Shown here piece by piece: positions 1 through 7,791 of a DNA stretch of 37,009 nucleotides. The translations under genes were made by a program, and so were the position numbers. The notes below the pieces were generated by a model, which had not been told where the DNA came from, did no database searches, and was given only the letters and a program-made list of their open reading frames with translations. Origin of the DNA: Paraburkholderia terricola (GTDB taxonomy: Bacteria; Pseudomonadota; Gammaproteobacteria; Burkholderiales; Burkholderiaceae); the NCBI RefSeq assembly GCF_900142195.1, contig NZ_FRAB01000057.1:1-37009 (forward strand). Direction: 5' to 3'. Every line of letters begins with the position of its first letter. Position 1 is the stretch's first letter.

Positions 1-300
1 AGGCTTCGGGTGGGCCAAGACCGTGGGGCGCATGCGCCAGGTGGTGGTGCGCGGGTTGAAGAAAGTGGACCAGATGTTCGTGTTGAACATGGCTGCCTAC
101 AACCTCGTGCGCATGCGCTCACTGACACAAGTCCGTCTGTAGCAGCGAAAAACGCGGCAATGAAGCCAGAAATTGGCCTCAAACTGCCGAACAAGCGTGG
201 AATTCACGTTGAAATTGCACAATGCGATAAACCTTGTGGCGAGAGCCGCGTAAGTGCAGAAAGGCTGCTTCTGTCGGACTGTATTTCAGCAGCCTGCTAA
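1..300 (+). mobile_element. IS5-family insertion sequence, right end only
   Basis: The window opens inside an insertion sequence. The transposase C-terminus stops at 142, and about 150 bases of non-coding IS tail follow. The outer end is probably near 296, because the sequence before CTAA at 297-300 reads TATTTCAGCAGCCTG, which looks like a terminal inverted repeat. CTAA fits the YTAR target duplication of the IS5 subgroup. The left end lies outside the window, so neither the inverted repeats nor the duplication can be paired. The boundary is inferred. Confidence 0.6.
2..142 (+). CDS. IS5-family transposase, C-terminal fragment
   Basis: The open frame enters from the left edge and stops with TAG at 140-142, giving 46 residues. 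It reads GFGWAKTVGRMRQVVVRGL, then KKVDQMFVLNMAAYNLVRM. This is the usual C-terminal signature of IS5-group DDE transposases (E/G-x-x-F-G-W-x-K-T, G-L-x-K-V, F-x-x-x-x-A-A-Y-N-L-V-R), which holds the last catalytic glutamate just upstream. The protein moves the IS by cut-and-paste. Whether the full gene is intact cannot be seen because the 5' part is outside the window. Confidence 0.85.
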   Translation, partial: GFGWAKTVGRMRQVVVRGLKKVDQMFVLNMAAYNLVRMRSLTQVRL

Positions 301-556
301 GTGTCGTCCCATCGACGGACGGCATAGTTATCGAAGCCTCCGAACGTGGCGTGTGGACGATTTTGTAAAGCACGGGGCCAGAAATCCCTGCCACAGATAT
401 CAGCGCAATAATCAGTGCGAGGGCAGTGTTGGAAAATTGAATAAAACTGCGCCAGTCTTGATATGAATTGCACGTGGAGCAAATTTTTGCGCCGATTGGA
501 ATTTCAGTTTTACACTGCCTACACAACGCAATCCTGGTTTCGACGGCATCAGTCAT
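179..556 (-). CDS. zinc-ribbon membrane protein, probably truncated by the IS
   Basis: The frame opens with an N-terminal zinc ribbon: CRQC and CSTC pairs about 11 residues apart. A hydrophobic span follows (IQFSNTALALIIALISVAG), long enough for one membrane helix, with a short tail after it. I chose the start at MTDAVETRIALC, which has a GGGGAT stretch upstream; an upstream ATG at 613 is also in frame. The last third of the frame (below about position 300) runs into DNA that looks like IS tail, so the native C-terminus has probably been replaced. Zinc-ribbon plus one TM proteins are common and mostly uncharacterised. I assign no function. Confidence 0.45.
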   Translation of the reverse strand: MTDAVETRIALCRQCKTEIPIGAKICSTCNSYQDWRSFIQFSNTALALIIALISVAGISGPVLYKIVHTPRSEASITMPSVDGTTLSRLLKYSPTEAAFLHLRGSRHKVYRIVQFQREFHACSAV

Positions 557-767
557 AAAGATCCCCATTATTTTTAAGCCGAAAATCGATCTAATTCCCT
601 TGTCTGATTGCAAACTTAAAAAGCCCCCGGGAAGTCGCCTCGTGTTTCGTGGAGGTCCAGTAGGTCAAGTCAGGCAGTGATCAACGGTTAAAGCGCTGTA
701 GCGGTCGCATTGTGGTCGCCTTCGGACGTTCGTCAAACATACGGATACCCGATGGCAAGCGCATGCC

Positions 768-1136
768 TCATCCGTCGCTGGAACTGTCATTGGATCCGCA
801 GCCAAGAAGACTGACGAGCGTGGGCGCGTCTACAGGCTTTTCCAGAATTGCGTCAAATAGGCTGAGGGCCAGGAAATCAAGAGTCGATGTGTCCGACAGT
901 GCAATGATTTTGCAGCGAGATAAGTCCGGGTTGCTACGCAGGGTGCGGCATACCTCATGGGCGTCATCCTCGCCCAGTCCGATATCGAGGAGCGCGGCGT
1001 CGGGTATCCATTCGGCGGCCGCTTCGATCGCGTTAGCGGCGGTCCAGGCGATTGCTGCCTCGTGTCCCATAGACGTAACTTGCTCTGCGACGGTTTGGCC
1101 CGCCTGTATCTTGCGGTCGACAACGAGGATCTTCAT
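768..1136 (-). CDS. stand-alone response-regulator receiver domain protein
   Basis: The 122-residue product is a single CheY-like receiver domain. It begins MKILVVD, with Asp7 in the acidic pocket (the usual second acidic residue is Arg8). The expected phosphoacceptor is Asp51 in ALLDIGLG, a Ser lies near 81 at the switch position (IALSD), and the conserved Lys is Lys100 in LEKPV. No output domain follows, so it would act by protein-protein contact in a phosphorelay. The frame is open further upstream to 1265, but the receiver fold begins exactly at the MKILVVD methionine. No kinase gene is nearby. Confidence 0.8.
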   Translation of the reverse strand: MKILVVDRKIQAGQTVAEQVTSMGHEAAIAWTAANAIEAAAEWIPDAALLDIGLGEDDAHEVCRTLRSNPDLSRCKIIALSDTSTLDFLALSLFDAILEKPVDAPTLVSLLGCGSNDSSSDG

Positions 1137-1690
1137 GGCTTCTGCAGTAAATCCTGCGAACGGTTTGCCGAAATTGGAACACTGGCAATTCGAATCGCCG
1201 TTCAATTGGCGGAATTCGCCAAGGACTTCGACGATGGCGCAGGTCCGTGTGGCGCGGGTGAGCATGCTGCGGATATGAGAGCAGCCCCGAGCAGTTCCAG
1301 TATGTAGAGTGCACGGACGGCTACGCGTAGTGCCATGCCCTACTGAGACTGCATCTTGAAGATTGCTGCAATGCAGTAGCTAAACTCTAGCATAGCCAGT
1401 CCCGTAAAGTTTAAGGCGAACTCAAGTGATGCTTTTCAGGTCGGGATCGGGCGCGGGAAACACAGTTCGAGAAATCATGGACGCGGACCCGTTATGTTCT
1501 GCAGCGCATAAGCGCGTATCCCGGGCCATACCTCCTGATTGACCAGGGTTGGCGAGCGAAGAACTGGAGGTTCCCGTCACCCCCTGCGCTTTGGCAGATT
1601 GAGCCGCTTCGACTGGACCTAGTGATGATAATCAGAGCAACGTGCGCTTCCTCGTTTCGAGGTTCAGTATTCGCGTTGTGGCAACAGTCA
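1137..1690. other. intergenic stretch without a supported gene
   Basis: Frames here are short, have no convincing ribosome-binding site and show no recognisable domain. The leftward receiver gene and the leftward acetyltransferase gene lie on either side. I see no clear terminator or tRNA. Confidence 0.5.
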
Positions 1691-2761
1691 TCACTCGCCA
1701 CGCTTCTGTCGCCGTACACGCTGGCCTACCGAACGTGATACAGATCGCCCCAGATGCACTATGCCGCGCATCGCGGCATAGTCCGCACTCGCTCGCGTGA
1801 CCTCGAGCCGGGGAACCAATGTTCCCCCGAAACCGCTGAGGAACTTGAGAATGCCGACATTGGAAATGCCGTCGAAGTCGAAAGTGAGATTTTTTTCCCT
1901 GGCATTGCGCATGGCGTTCCATAACAGCAGGCCGATGACACCGCCATGCGCGTCGTCTTTTCTCGACGACAGCAGGTAATACATCGTGTGCTGATCCCAT
2001 ATCACCGCGATGGCGGAGCACAGGCTGCCGTCCGCCTGGTAGGCGCCAAGCACCATGCCCGATCCCCGTGAGATGAAGGCATCGACGAGTTGCTTCATGA
2101 CGTGAGTGCCGTACACGTTGTCCCGATTCCGGCGCGTCAGATTGGCATCGTAGAAACTGACGAACAGGTTCGCGTCCGCTATCTGATGAACGGTGTGCTG
2201 TTCGCCGGCACGGCGAATCAGGTTGCGGGTATTCGGACGAAGTCCGGCCCATACCTCCGGCTCAGCCCTGCCGGGCTCGATCCGCATCGTATAGCTTACG
2301 GCGACCTCGAAGCCCAGCAACGCAAATCCCACGGAATCCGAGACGTGCGGGTCGAACCGCTGGTGAAACAGCGCGCACCCGGGCAACTGCTCGACCAGTG
2401 CTTGCGTCGCACTGAAGCAATGACGCCAGTCATCGTCGCTCGTGCCTCTTGCTGCCGGAATCACGGGACCAAGCGTGCGCGTTAGCGGGGGCAAGGTCGA
2501 GAGGCGCCAGATGCCCTTGCGCGTCACGGTGTACGGCATTTCAGCGATCAGTTGACCACGCTCATGAACCGACGCCAGCTTCCAGTTGCCCCCGGTCGCG
2601 ATATCCAGCCACCAGGGCTCATGGAAAATCGAGCGCTCGTTCAGACCGGCGCGTGCGGCGTGGATGACAGTTGTCCTGGCGTTGCTCACCTCGGTGCGCA
2701 TTCGGTCGGGTTCGATTCGTGGTGCAGGCATCAGCGTCACGGAGACGTCTTCGTTAACCAT
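1691..2761 (-). CDS. GNAT/FemAB-like acetyltransferase (BioF2-like)
   Basis: The product resembles the CelD/FemAB-like GNAT proteins (Acetyltransf_6) found near polysaccharide genes. It has an N-terminal half with RSIFHEPWWLDIATGG, PYTV and LPPLTRTLGP, then a C-terminal acyltransferase fold with SAIAVIWDQHTMYYLLSSR, GLLLWNAM and LTFDFDGISN. Such enzymes transfer acyl or aminoacyl groups, often onto sugars or peptidoglycan precursors. The frame is open to 3103, but the region above about 2760 lacks family similarity. I picked the ATG at 2761; the ATG at 2704, just before the conserved part, is equally possible. No operon partners are visible. Confidence 0.7.
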   Translation of the reverse strand: MVNEDVSVTLMPAPRIEPDRMRTEVSNARTTVIHAARAGLNERSIFHEPWWLDIATGGNWKLASVHERGQLIAEMPYTVTRKGIWRLSTLPPLTRTLGPVIPAARGTSDDDWRHCFSATQALVEQLPGCALFHQRFDPHVSDSVGFALLGFEVAVSYTMRIEPGRAEPEVWAGLRPNTRNLIRRAGEQHTVHQIADANLFVSFYDANLTRRNRDNVYGTHVMKQLVDAFISRGSGMVLGAYQADGSLCSAIAVIWDQHTMYYLLSSRKDDAHGGVIGLLLWNAMRNAREKNLTFDFDGISNVGILKFLSGFGGTLVPRLEVTRASADYAAMRGIVHLGRSVSRSVGQRVRRQKRGE

Positions 2762-3614
2762 GTTCACGGTACCAGCGTAACTGTCGCAAGCAGCCACATA
2801 AGGATTCAATCGGCCGGAGCGTTTACAGATAATGAGTTTAGATCTCGACAGGGCGGCCGAGGCTTCATTCATGAAACCCGTTATATAGTCGCTGCCCGTC
2901 GCGCGCTTCTGCACCAAACGCCGCTGTTGTGGCGCCACATCAAGTGTCGCCGTCCGGAAACCAACCCGGAGAGTACGGCGGAACAAGCGTAGCGGCAGTT
3001 CGGACGCACCACCGTGCGCGATCAGACATTCGCAAATTGAACGATACCGTACCGCCGCCCCTACTTTTGGGACATCACCCGGTTGCCGCGCTGGGCCAAC
3101 CAACAGCAGTGCTGTAAGAAACTTATCGGTTTGTAAATTTAGAATGTCGATCGTCGCCCGCGATCCGGATGATGCACCATCGCCTCATTGCCTGCAGCGC
3201 ATCCGGTTTTAGAGTGCCGTAAAAAATACCTTGGGCGTCGTTACAAACGGAAATTCTTCATCTTGAACCGAAGAACGATGAACGATACCGTCATGTCACT
3301 CCTGCGAACTATCCTGTCCACGTGGGAGGGTATTTTTCAGCGGCGACGCCGCTTTGTGCGAAGGTTTTTGATTAAAGCGCTGCACAAGTCGTACCGTCGA
3401 TGTCCGTCATCCCAGCCAGTATCGATCACCTTTAATCATTTCGTATTACGTATCAGCTTCGAGTGCAGTTCGGCAATCCTGCTTTTCCGGCGCTGCGCAG
3501 ACCATAGGTCTTATGAATTGAACCGGCGTGCGCCGCACCGCGAGCCGAATACACGTCTCGAACAGATGGCAAAGAGGGCGTTTTATTCGCTGCCCCAGGA
3601 CTAAGGAGGAGACA
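2762..3614. other. intergenic stretch, no well-supported gene
   Basis: This holds the unused 5' extension of the acetyltransferase frame and a basic 138-codon rightward frame (3188-3604) that ends just before the next gene. That frame has arginine-rich runs, no domain and no ribosome-binding site, so I do not call it. Base composition is lower in GC around 3200-3500 than in the genes nearby. Confidence 0.4.
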
Positions 3615-3878
3615 GTGCGAGACCATATCTGCCAACCATACCGGGATCTCGGCGTACACGTACGCGTCGACGAGACCACAGCACTTTCCTTCAACGGTGC
3701 CGAGCCACGCTATACCGTCACCTGGTATGTGCATAAGAAAGCTCACTTCATTCCGGAAAACGTGGTTGCAAGTCATGCAGAGTCACTTGAATTTACGTGT
3801 CCCGAGGAGGCCGTCGCCTACGGTCAGCGTCGTGCGTATACCTTCGTTGATTGCGCATTCGTCGTCTCGAGGAAGTGA
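3615..3878 (+). CDS. small conserved-type hypothetical protein (87 aa)
   Basis: The GTG start at 3615 is preceded by a strong Shine-Dalgarno sequence, AAGGAGGAGA, at ideal spacing, which decides the start over upstream in-frame codons. The product begins VRDHICQPYRDLGVHVRVDE and contains RYTVTWYV. It looks like a small soluble alpha/beta protein with no signal peptide or membrane helix. It resembles uncharacterised short proteins I associate with Burkholderia-group genomes, but I recognise no named family. It stands alone, with no operon partner on the same strand within 300 bases. Confidence 0.7.
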   Translation: MRDHICQPYRDLGVHVRVDETTALSFNGAEPRYTVTWYVHKKAHFIPENVVASHAESLEFTCPEEAVAYGQRRAYTFVDCAFVVSRK

Positions 3879-4230
3879 CGTCACCACGCGCAAGCCAGCA
3901 GTCCGGCCTCCCCAGGTTGCATCAGCGGCTTCTTGAGGCAGGTCGTGAATCAGGCCGACCTGCGACCGCCACCAACGACTGCATCTGCCGGCGCGACGGC
4001 AAACATCATTCACTGATTACGCAACCGGTCATTCTCCAATCACGATGCCTCGCTTATTGGGGGTGTTCCTGCACGACGAGCTCAAGCGAATGGCCCCGCT
4101 TCGCCGATTGCTTAAGTTTACGCTCAGGTGCGCGTGCTAGATTGGCTAAAGTGGTAGGTTCCGTTCATCAACGGCAAGAGCCGCGACCGCCCGGACGGAG
4201 CAACGCAGCTACAAAAGAGAGGTGAACCCC
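3879..4230. other. intergenic stretch
   Basis: No frame here has both a ribosome-binding site and protein-like composition. A very short rightward frame (GTG 3945 to TGA 4016) exists but has no support. The region probably carries the promoter for the 4231 gene, though I cannot point to clear -35 and -10 boxes. Confidence 0.4.
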
Positions 4231-4596
4231 ATGCCCAAAGGAAAATCTCGCGGCGGCGCCATGACCTCTGCTATTGCTGTTCGAGCAATCTACTTCCTCG
4301 AGCTGGCCCGGGGCTGTTCACACGTCAGCAGTATGCTCACACCCGATACCCGTACCCGGGCAATCACCGAGGTCATCGGTGAATTTCGCAACCTGTATGG
4401 GGATGAGGAAGTAGCACTGTTTAAAGAGTTGCTTGCCGAGGATCTGGAACGACGAGGTAAAGGCGATGCTGCATTAGAAGTACGTGACTTTGTCAACGCA
4501 ACGCCGGCCAAGGTGGCGCTCGCTGCGCATAAGGCGGACAAAACAGCCGTGGGAATGGTGGAAATGAAAAAGTACAGGCATCCCCATAAACCGTGA
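4231..4596 (+). CDS. hypothetical protein (121 aa)
   Basis: The ATG at 4231 follows AAAGAGAGGTGA, a good ribosome-binding site, and is preferred over the GTG at 4222. The product starts MPKGKSRGGAMTSAIAV. It contains TPDTRTRAITEVIGEFRNLYG, then a charged helix around LFKELLAEDLERRGKGDAA, and ends in a basic tail. It looks like a small helical cytoplasmic protein. I recognise no family. It is the second of three small rightward genes just left of the prophage, and they may be host genes next to the integration site. Confidence 0.6.
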   Translation: MPKGKSRGGAMTSAIAVRAIYFLELARGCSHVSSMLTPDTRTRAITEVIGEFRNLYGDEEVALFKELLAEDLERRGKGDAALEVRDFVNATPAKVALAAHKADKTAVGMVEMKKYRHPHKP

Positions 4597-4741
4597 CAAA
4601 CCATCGCTGCCCCCGATCGAACATTTGCTCGTTCACTACGTGGTTGATCTGTGGCGGCGGGTAAACGATACTCGCCAAAATTGCACGAATCATCCTACAT
4701 TAAGTCCGCAGGGCGATGACAACCATTAATGTGAGGTGTTT

Positions 4742-4882
4742 ATGGCTACGGGAAAGAAAGATGCGTCACTCGCGAGCAAACAGTTGTCCAACAAGAAGAG
4801 CACGCCCGCGCAGAAGTCTGTGGCCGGCTCCGATTTGAGTCAGGCGAAGAAATCACCGGCGCCTCCGCCCAAGAAAAAGTGA
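4742..4882 (+). CDS. small lysine/serine-rich protein (46 aa)
   Basis: The ATG at 4742 follows GTGAGGTGTTT, an acceptable ribosome-binding site. The product, beginning MATGKKDASLASKQLSN and ending SPAPPPKKK, is basic, low in complexity and probably disordered. Similar short Lys/Ala/Ser-rich proteins with the K-S-V-A-G-S-D-L-S-Q block are, as I recall, frequent and uncharacterised in Burkholderia-group genomes. A rho-independent terminator starts 15 bases after the stop, supporting a real monocistronic gene. It is the last host gene before the prophage. Confidence 0.7.
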   Translation: MATGKKDASLASKQLSNKKSTPAQKSVAGSDLSQAKKSPAPPPKKK

Positions 4883-4896
4883 GAATGACGATGGCT

Positions 4897-4922
4897 AAAA
4901 ACCCGTCGACAGACGGGTTTTT
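4897..4922 (+). terminator. rho-independent terminator after the 46-aa gene
   Basis: An 11-bp perfect stem AAAAACCCGTC / GACGGGTTTTT with a GACA loop ends in a T run. It is symmetrical, so it can also stop leftward transcripts coming out of the prophage. Confidence 0.85.
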
Positions 4923-4940
4923 CTCTTGTGACCATTGTTT

Positions 4941-5054
4941 TCAGTCTTCTGTCTGCTTCGGGGCCGCATGCTCCCAATGACGAGCCCAAAGTTGCTTTGC
5001 CTGCGCGAAGGTCAGTTGAGTGCAGCCGGCCTGAACCGCTTTGCACCGCGACAA
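4941..5054 (-). CDS. possible tiny phage gene downstream of the methylase
   Basis: After the Dam stop codon the same frame stays open to TGA at 4941. It reads LSRCKAVQAGCTQLTFAQAK then QLWARHWEHAAPKQTED, which looks protein-like (F-A-Q-A-K-Q-L-W-A-R-H-W). The only reasonable start is TTG at 5054, and the ribosome-binding site is poor (GGAG too near or too far). It could be a real small gene coupled to dam or a decayed C-terminal extension of it. The palindrome at 4987 lies inside it. Confidence 0.3.
   Translation of the reverse strand: MSRCKAVQAGCTQLTFAQAKQLWARHWEHAAPKQTED
4987..4999. promoter_or_regulatory. dispersed palindrome copy 1 (CAAAGTTGCTTTG)
   Basis: One mismatch from CAAAGTNACTTTG. 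It is the leftmost copy in the window, beyond the end of the methylase gene. Confidence 0.55.
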
Positions 5055-5075
5055 GGCTCCGGCAATCGCTCCAAA

Positions 5076-5867
5076 TTAGAAAAGTCCTGCCGGTTGCGCC
5101 GCGTCATCCCAACTGAAAATGATCACCTCCTTGCGCGCAGCCTCCCGCCCTCCACCGCCCACGGTATACCTGATATCCACCGTCTCGATGTGAAACCCCT
5201 CGAACGCGCGGCGAATGTCCGGATGATCATTGAGGCTCACGATCGCCCTGCCCTTCAGCGATCGCAGGCGTGCCGCCATCTCGACGTATTCGGAAAACGG
5301 AAACGGCACGCCATAGCCTTCCGTCTCCCAGTACGGCGGATCCAGGTAGAACAGCGTGTGCGGCCGGTCGTACTTGTCGATACACGCCTTCCAGTCGAGC
5401 CGCTCGACGAACGTGTTGGACAGGCGCAGGTGCGCGGCCGACAGTGTCTCCTCGAGCCGCAGGAGATTCAGTCCCGGCGGCGCTGTCGTCGCCGTGCCGA
5501 ACGACTGCCCTTCGATCTTCCCGCCGAAGCAGTTCTGCTGCAGGTAGTAAAAGCGGGCCGCACGCTGGATATCGGTGAGCGTTTCCGGGATCGTGTCCTG
5601 CAGCCATCTGAACACCTGCCGGCTGGTAAGTGCCCACTTGAACTGGCGCACGAACTCCTCGAGGTGATGCTGCACGACGCGGTACAGGTTCACCAGTTCG
5701 CCGTTGATGTCGTTGATCACCTCGACCTTCGCCGGCGGACGCATGAAGTACAGCGCGGCCCCACCCGCGAAGACCTCGACATAACACTCATGCTCAGGAA
5801 ACCGCGGAATGAGGTGATCTGCGAGGCGGCGCTTGCCGCCGATCCATGGAATGATGGGAGTTGCCAT
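5076..5867 (-). CDS. dam: Dam-type DNA adenine-N6 methyltransferase (D12 class)
   Basis: The 263-residue product transfers a methyl group from S-adenosylmethionine to adenine in DNA. It has the D12-class layout: the cofactor motif PWIGGKRR at 7-14 near the N-terminus, VFAGGAALYF at 32-41, and the catalytic DPPY at 176-179. No restriction partner is adjacent, so it is an orphan methylase. Phages use these to escape host restriction or to time replication, packaging or gene expression. The start ATG at 5867 has AAGG upstream. It lies leftward at the left end of the prophage, separated from the lysis genes by a hairpin and a 12-bp palindrome, so it may be expressed separately. Its target site cannot be read from the sequence. 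Confidence 0.92.
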   Translation of the reverse strand: MATPIIPWIGGKRRLADHLIPRFPEHECYVEVFAGGAALYFMRPPAKVEVINDINGELVNLYRVVQHHLEEFVRQFKWALTSRQVFRWLQDTIPETLTDIQRAARFYYLQQNCFGGKIEGQSFGTATTAPPGLNLLRLEETLSAAHLRLSNTFVERLDWKACIDKYDRPHTLFYLDPPYWETEGYGVPFPFSEYVEMAARLRSLKGRAIVSLNDHPDIRRAFEGFHIETVDIRYTVGGGGREAARKEVIIFSWDDAAQPAGLF

Positions 5868-5909
5868 ATGTGGATTGCCTTGTTTGGGAATTTGTTAGAA
5901 TTCGCCCCG

Positions 5910-5921
5910 CCTACCGGTAGG
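5910..5921. promoter_or_regulatory. 12-bp perfect palindrome upstream of dam
   Basis: CCTACCGGTAGG lies about 45 bases upstream of the methylase start. This is where an operator for the gene could sit. The function is inferred from position only. Confidence 0.35.
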
Positions 5922-5966
5922 TGTCAGGGCCTTGGCTAATTCACTGGCTGGTTCAGTGGAAAGGTG

Positions 5967-5998
5967 ACCGGGAGCATGCGCTAACATGCTCCCGGTCG
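5967..5998. terminator. strong hairpin between holin and dam
   Basis: A 13-bp perfect stem, GACCGGGAGCATG / CATGCTCCCGGTC, has a 6-base loop. It follows the last lysis gene on the leftward strand. T-runs are modest on both sides (GTCTTTT rightward, ACCTTT leftward), so it is a probable late-operon terminator but not a textbook one. Confidence 0.6.
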
Positions 5999-6040
5999 CC
6001 CTGTCTTTTCCTGCGCCGCGTTACGATGAAACGGCACGGT

Positions 6041-6053
6041 CAAAGTAACTTTC
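6041..6053. promoter_or_regulatory. dispersed palindrome copy 2 (CAAAGTAACTTTC)
   Basis: One mismatch from the consensus. It lies 12 bases beyond the holin stop codon, between the gene and the hairpin. Confidence 0.65.
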
Positions 6054-6064
6054 TGATGTCGGCT

Positions 6065-6700
6065 TTAGGCTCCTGCCGGCGACTGCGGCGTTGATCCACG
6101 ATCCGTCGACGCAGCCTTCGTGACAACGGTATCCGGTGACACCGCGAACTGCGTGATCGCCGCAGCCTGCCTGTCCGCGCGCGACGACGAGCCGAAGAAA
6201 TACTCTTTCGAGCCGAGCACCATCGCAATCAGAATCCCGAACAGCGTATCGAGCGCGCGCATCACGCCGTCGTCGAGCCTGACCTCTCTGGCCGCGAGCA
6301 GGAACTCGAGGCCAATCACCGCAAAGAGCGCGACCGTATACATATAGGCGAGGTTGCGCGCCGTATGATCGTGCTCCGCCGCCGCAAAATTGCGTGCACT
6401 CGCGCGATCGTCGGCCGCTACCCTGTCTGCCTGCACCTGGATGCCGGCCATGTTCTCCGCATGCGTGAAACCCGCCTGCCGCATTTTCAGCGCGAAGTCG
6501 TCGTCGGCCTGTTTCAGCGCCAGTAACTGCTCCGGCGTCATCTGCTGGCCGGTCAGTGCGGACCTGACTGCATCGACCGAACCGTCGCCAAGTCCGAGCT
6601 TCCCCGCGATCGCCGACGCGGCCATCGCAGCGATACCGGGCACCCCGCCCGTCAGGGCCGTGACCAGCCACGGCGCGACCGTTTTCAGGACATCCATCAT
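6065..6700 (-). CDS. holin, 3TM family
   Basis: The 211-residue membrane protein fits the three-TM holin family first described for gene-transfer agents (PF11351). It has a hydrophobic N-terminal segment (about 9-34), a charged middle rich in Asp, Arg and Ala, and two clear helices at about 119-137 (YMYTVALFAVIGLEFLLAA) and 147-164. Holins open the inner membrane so the endolysin can reach the cell wall. Its ATG overlaps the TGA of the endolysin gene, so translation is coupled. The C-terminal tail after 165 is polar and probably cytoplasmic. Family membership is by pattern only. Confidence 0.75.
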   Translation of the reverse strand: MMDVLKTVAPWLVTALTGGVPGIAAMAASAIAGKLGLGDGSVDAVRSALTGQQMTPEQLLALKQADDDFALKMRQAGFTHAENMAGIQVQADRVAADDRASARNFAAAEHDHTARNLAYMYTVALFAVIGLEFLLAAREVRLDDGVMRALDTLFGILIAMVLGSKEYFFGSSSRADRQAAAITQFAVSPDTVVTKAASTDRGSTPQSPAGA

Positions 6701-7248
6701 GCGCTCACCCCCAATGCACGATTGAGCTGCCAGCCGTATTCGAACGTCTCGTTCTCCACGCGCTTTTCGGCACACTCGATGTAGTAGACCGACTGCTGGG
6801 CGGTCACCATGCCCAGCAGCACCCGATGGCCGTCCGCGCCGCGCGCGGCCAGAAACGCCTTCAGCGCCGCGACCGTCATCGCGCCGATGCCGCCGTCGAC
6901 GGCGAGATCGGCAAACGCGCGCTGGTTCCGGTTCAGCACGTTCAGCGCACGTTGCAGGAAGCGCACGCCCGTCGCCGGCCCGGCGTTCACGCCGATGTCG
7001 AACAGCTTCTCCGCGAGCGCCGGCGAGACCGCGTCGACCAGATCGAACTTCGGCTGCAGCCAGTAGCGGCTGCGATAGATCTGCGCGGCGGTCGCGCGCG
7101 GCATGTCGCGCATCGCACCGGTGTAGCCGCACGCGCGTGCGACAGCAGCGGTCACGCCCCACATCGTCTCGCCCCCGGCGTCAAGCGCATTGTTCGAGTA
7201 GCCGCCCTCGCGGCCGATCAGCGCATCGATTTTTTCGTCAAGTGTCAT
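6697..7248 (-). CDS. endolysin, glycoside hydrolase family 108
   Basis: The 183-residue enzyme cleaves peptidoglycan glycan strands to release phage. The N-terminus carries the GH108 signature REGGYSNNALDAGGETMWG, with Glu14 as the expected catalytic acid. The C-terminal half (GVRFLQRALNVLNR ... LAVDGGIGAMTVAALKAF) matches the peptidoglycan-binding domain that pairs with GH108 (PG_binding_3). No signal peptide is visible, so export depends on the holin. The start at 7248 overlaps the stop of the upstream gene (ATGA), and its own stop overlaps the holin start. The three lysis genes form one translationally coupled unit. Confidence 0.9.
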   Translation of the reverse strand: MTLDEKIDALIGREGGYSNNALDAGGETMWGVTAAVARACGYTGAMRDMPRATAAQIYRSRYWLQPKFDLVDAVSPALAEKLFDIGVNAGPATGVRFLQRALNVLNRNQRAFADLAVDGGIGAMTVAALKAFLAARGADGHRVLLGMVTAQQSVYYIECAEKRVENETFEYGWQLNRALGVSA

Positions 7249-7706
7249 TGCTTCGTTCCCTGTCTGGTTTCTCTCGTCACGGTCTGTTCCAGCACCTCGA
7301 GGCGCTGCTGCTGCAACCGGTTGAGAATGTCGCCTTCGTTGATGTGGGTGAACACCCACACGATCGAGCCCACGAGGAACGTCTGGACGATGCCGAGCAC
7401 GATCCCGAGCACCCACATCGCGCCCCTCGCCGTGTTCTTCATCGCCGCCACCCGGTCGTCGACGCCACCGATCTGCGCTTCGAGCGCATCGCGCTCCTTC
7501 TTCCCTTCGTCGACACGCGCCCACAGCAGCTCGATGTCCTTGCGCGCGTTCTGGTTGTGAATCGACATCTGCGCGAGCGCCCGATCGAGCGCGGCGACCG
7601 GCTGCACCGATGTCTTGATGTCCTCGAGGCTTGCCGCGACGCTGCGCAGCTGCTCGCCGAAACGTGCGATTTGCACCGCCAGATCGTTGTTGTGCTGTTC
7701 ACCCAT
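7245..7706 (-). CDS. coiled-coil, single-TM lysis-associated protein
   Basis: The 153-residue product has a long helical, probably coiled-coil N-terminal region (about 10-90), one strong membrane helix at 96-120 (GAMWVLGIVLGIVQTFLVG...), and a short charged tail. This resembles hemolysin XhlA-type or second-holin proteins found in lysis cassettes. It comes first in the lysis operon and overlaps the endolysin start by four bases. It could help the holin or act as an antiholin. No separate Rz/Rz1 spanin pair is visible nearby, so a spanin-like role is a further possibility that I cannot support by sequence. Confidence 0.7.
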   Translation of the reverse strand: MGEQHNNDLAVQIARFGEQLRSVAASLEDIKTSVQPVAALDRALAQMSIHNQNARKDIELLWARVDEGKKERDALEAQIGGVDDRVAAMKNTARGAMWVLGIVLGIVQTFLVGSIVWVFTHINEGDILNRLQQQRLEVLEQTVTRETRQGTKQ

Positions 7707-7724
7707 CGGCCCCGTCCGTCCAAT

Positions 7725-7755
7725 AAAAAACCGCCTCGCGCGAGTGCGGGCGGTT
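7725..7755 (-). terminator. rho-independent terminator between tail gene D and lysis genes
   Basis: Read leftward, AACCGCC pairs with GGCGGTT and is followed by a run of T. It lies between the stop of D (7792) and the start of the lysis operon (7706). It would separate the two units unless transcription is antiterminated. Confidence 0.75.
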
Positions 7756-7791
7756 CGTTTTCGTGCTGGTTGCTGTCCTGTATCAATCGCG

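Noticed and set aside
3188..3604. Rightward 138-codon frame before the 87-aa gene
   Set aside because: Arg-rich runs, no ribosome-binding site, no domain. Only the last 30 codons look protein-like.
6519..6531. AGTAACT core inside the holin gene, and AGTCACT at 3781
   Set aside because: Only the central 7 bases match the dispersed palindrome and the flanks differ. Expected by chance.
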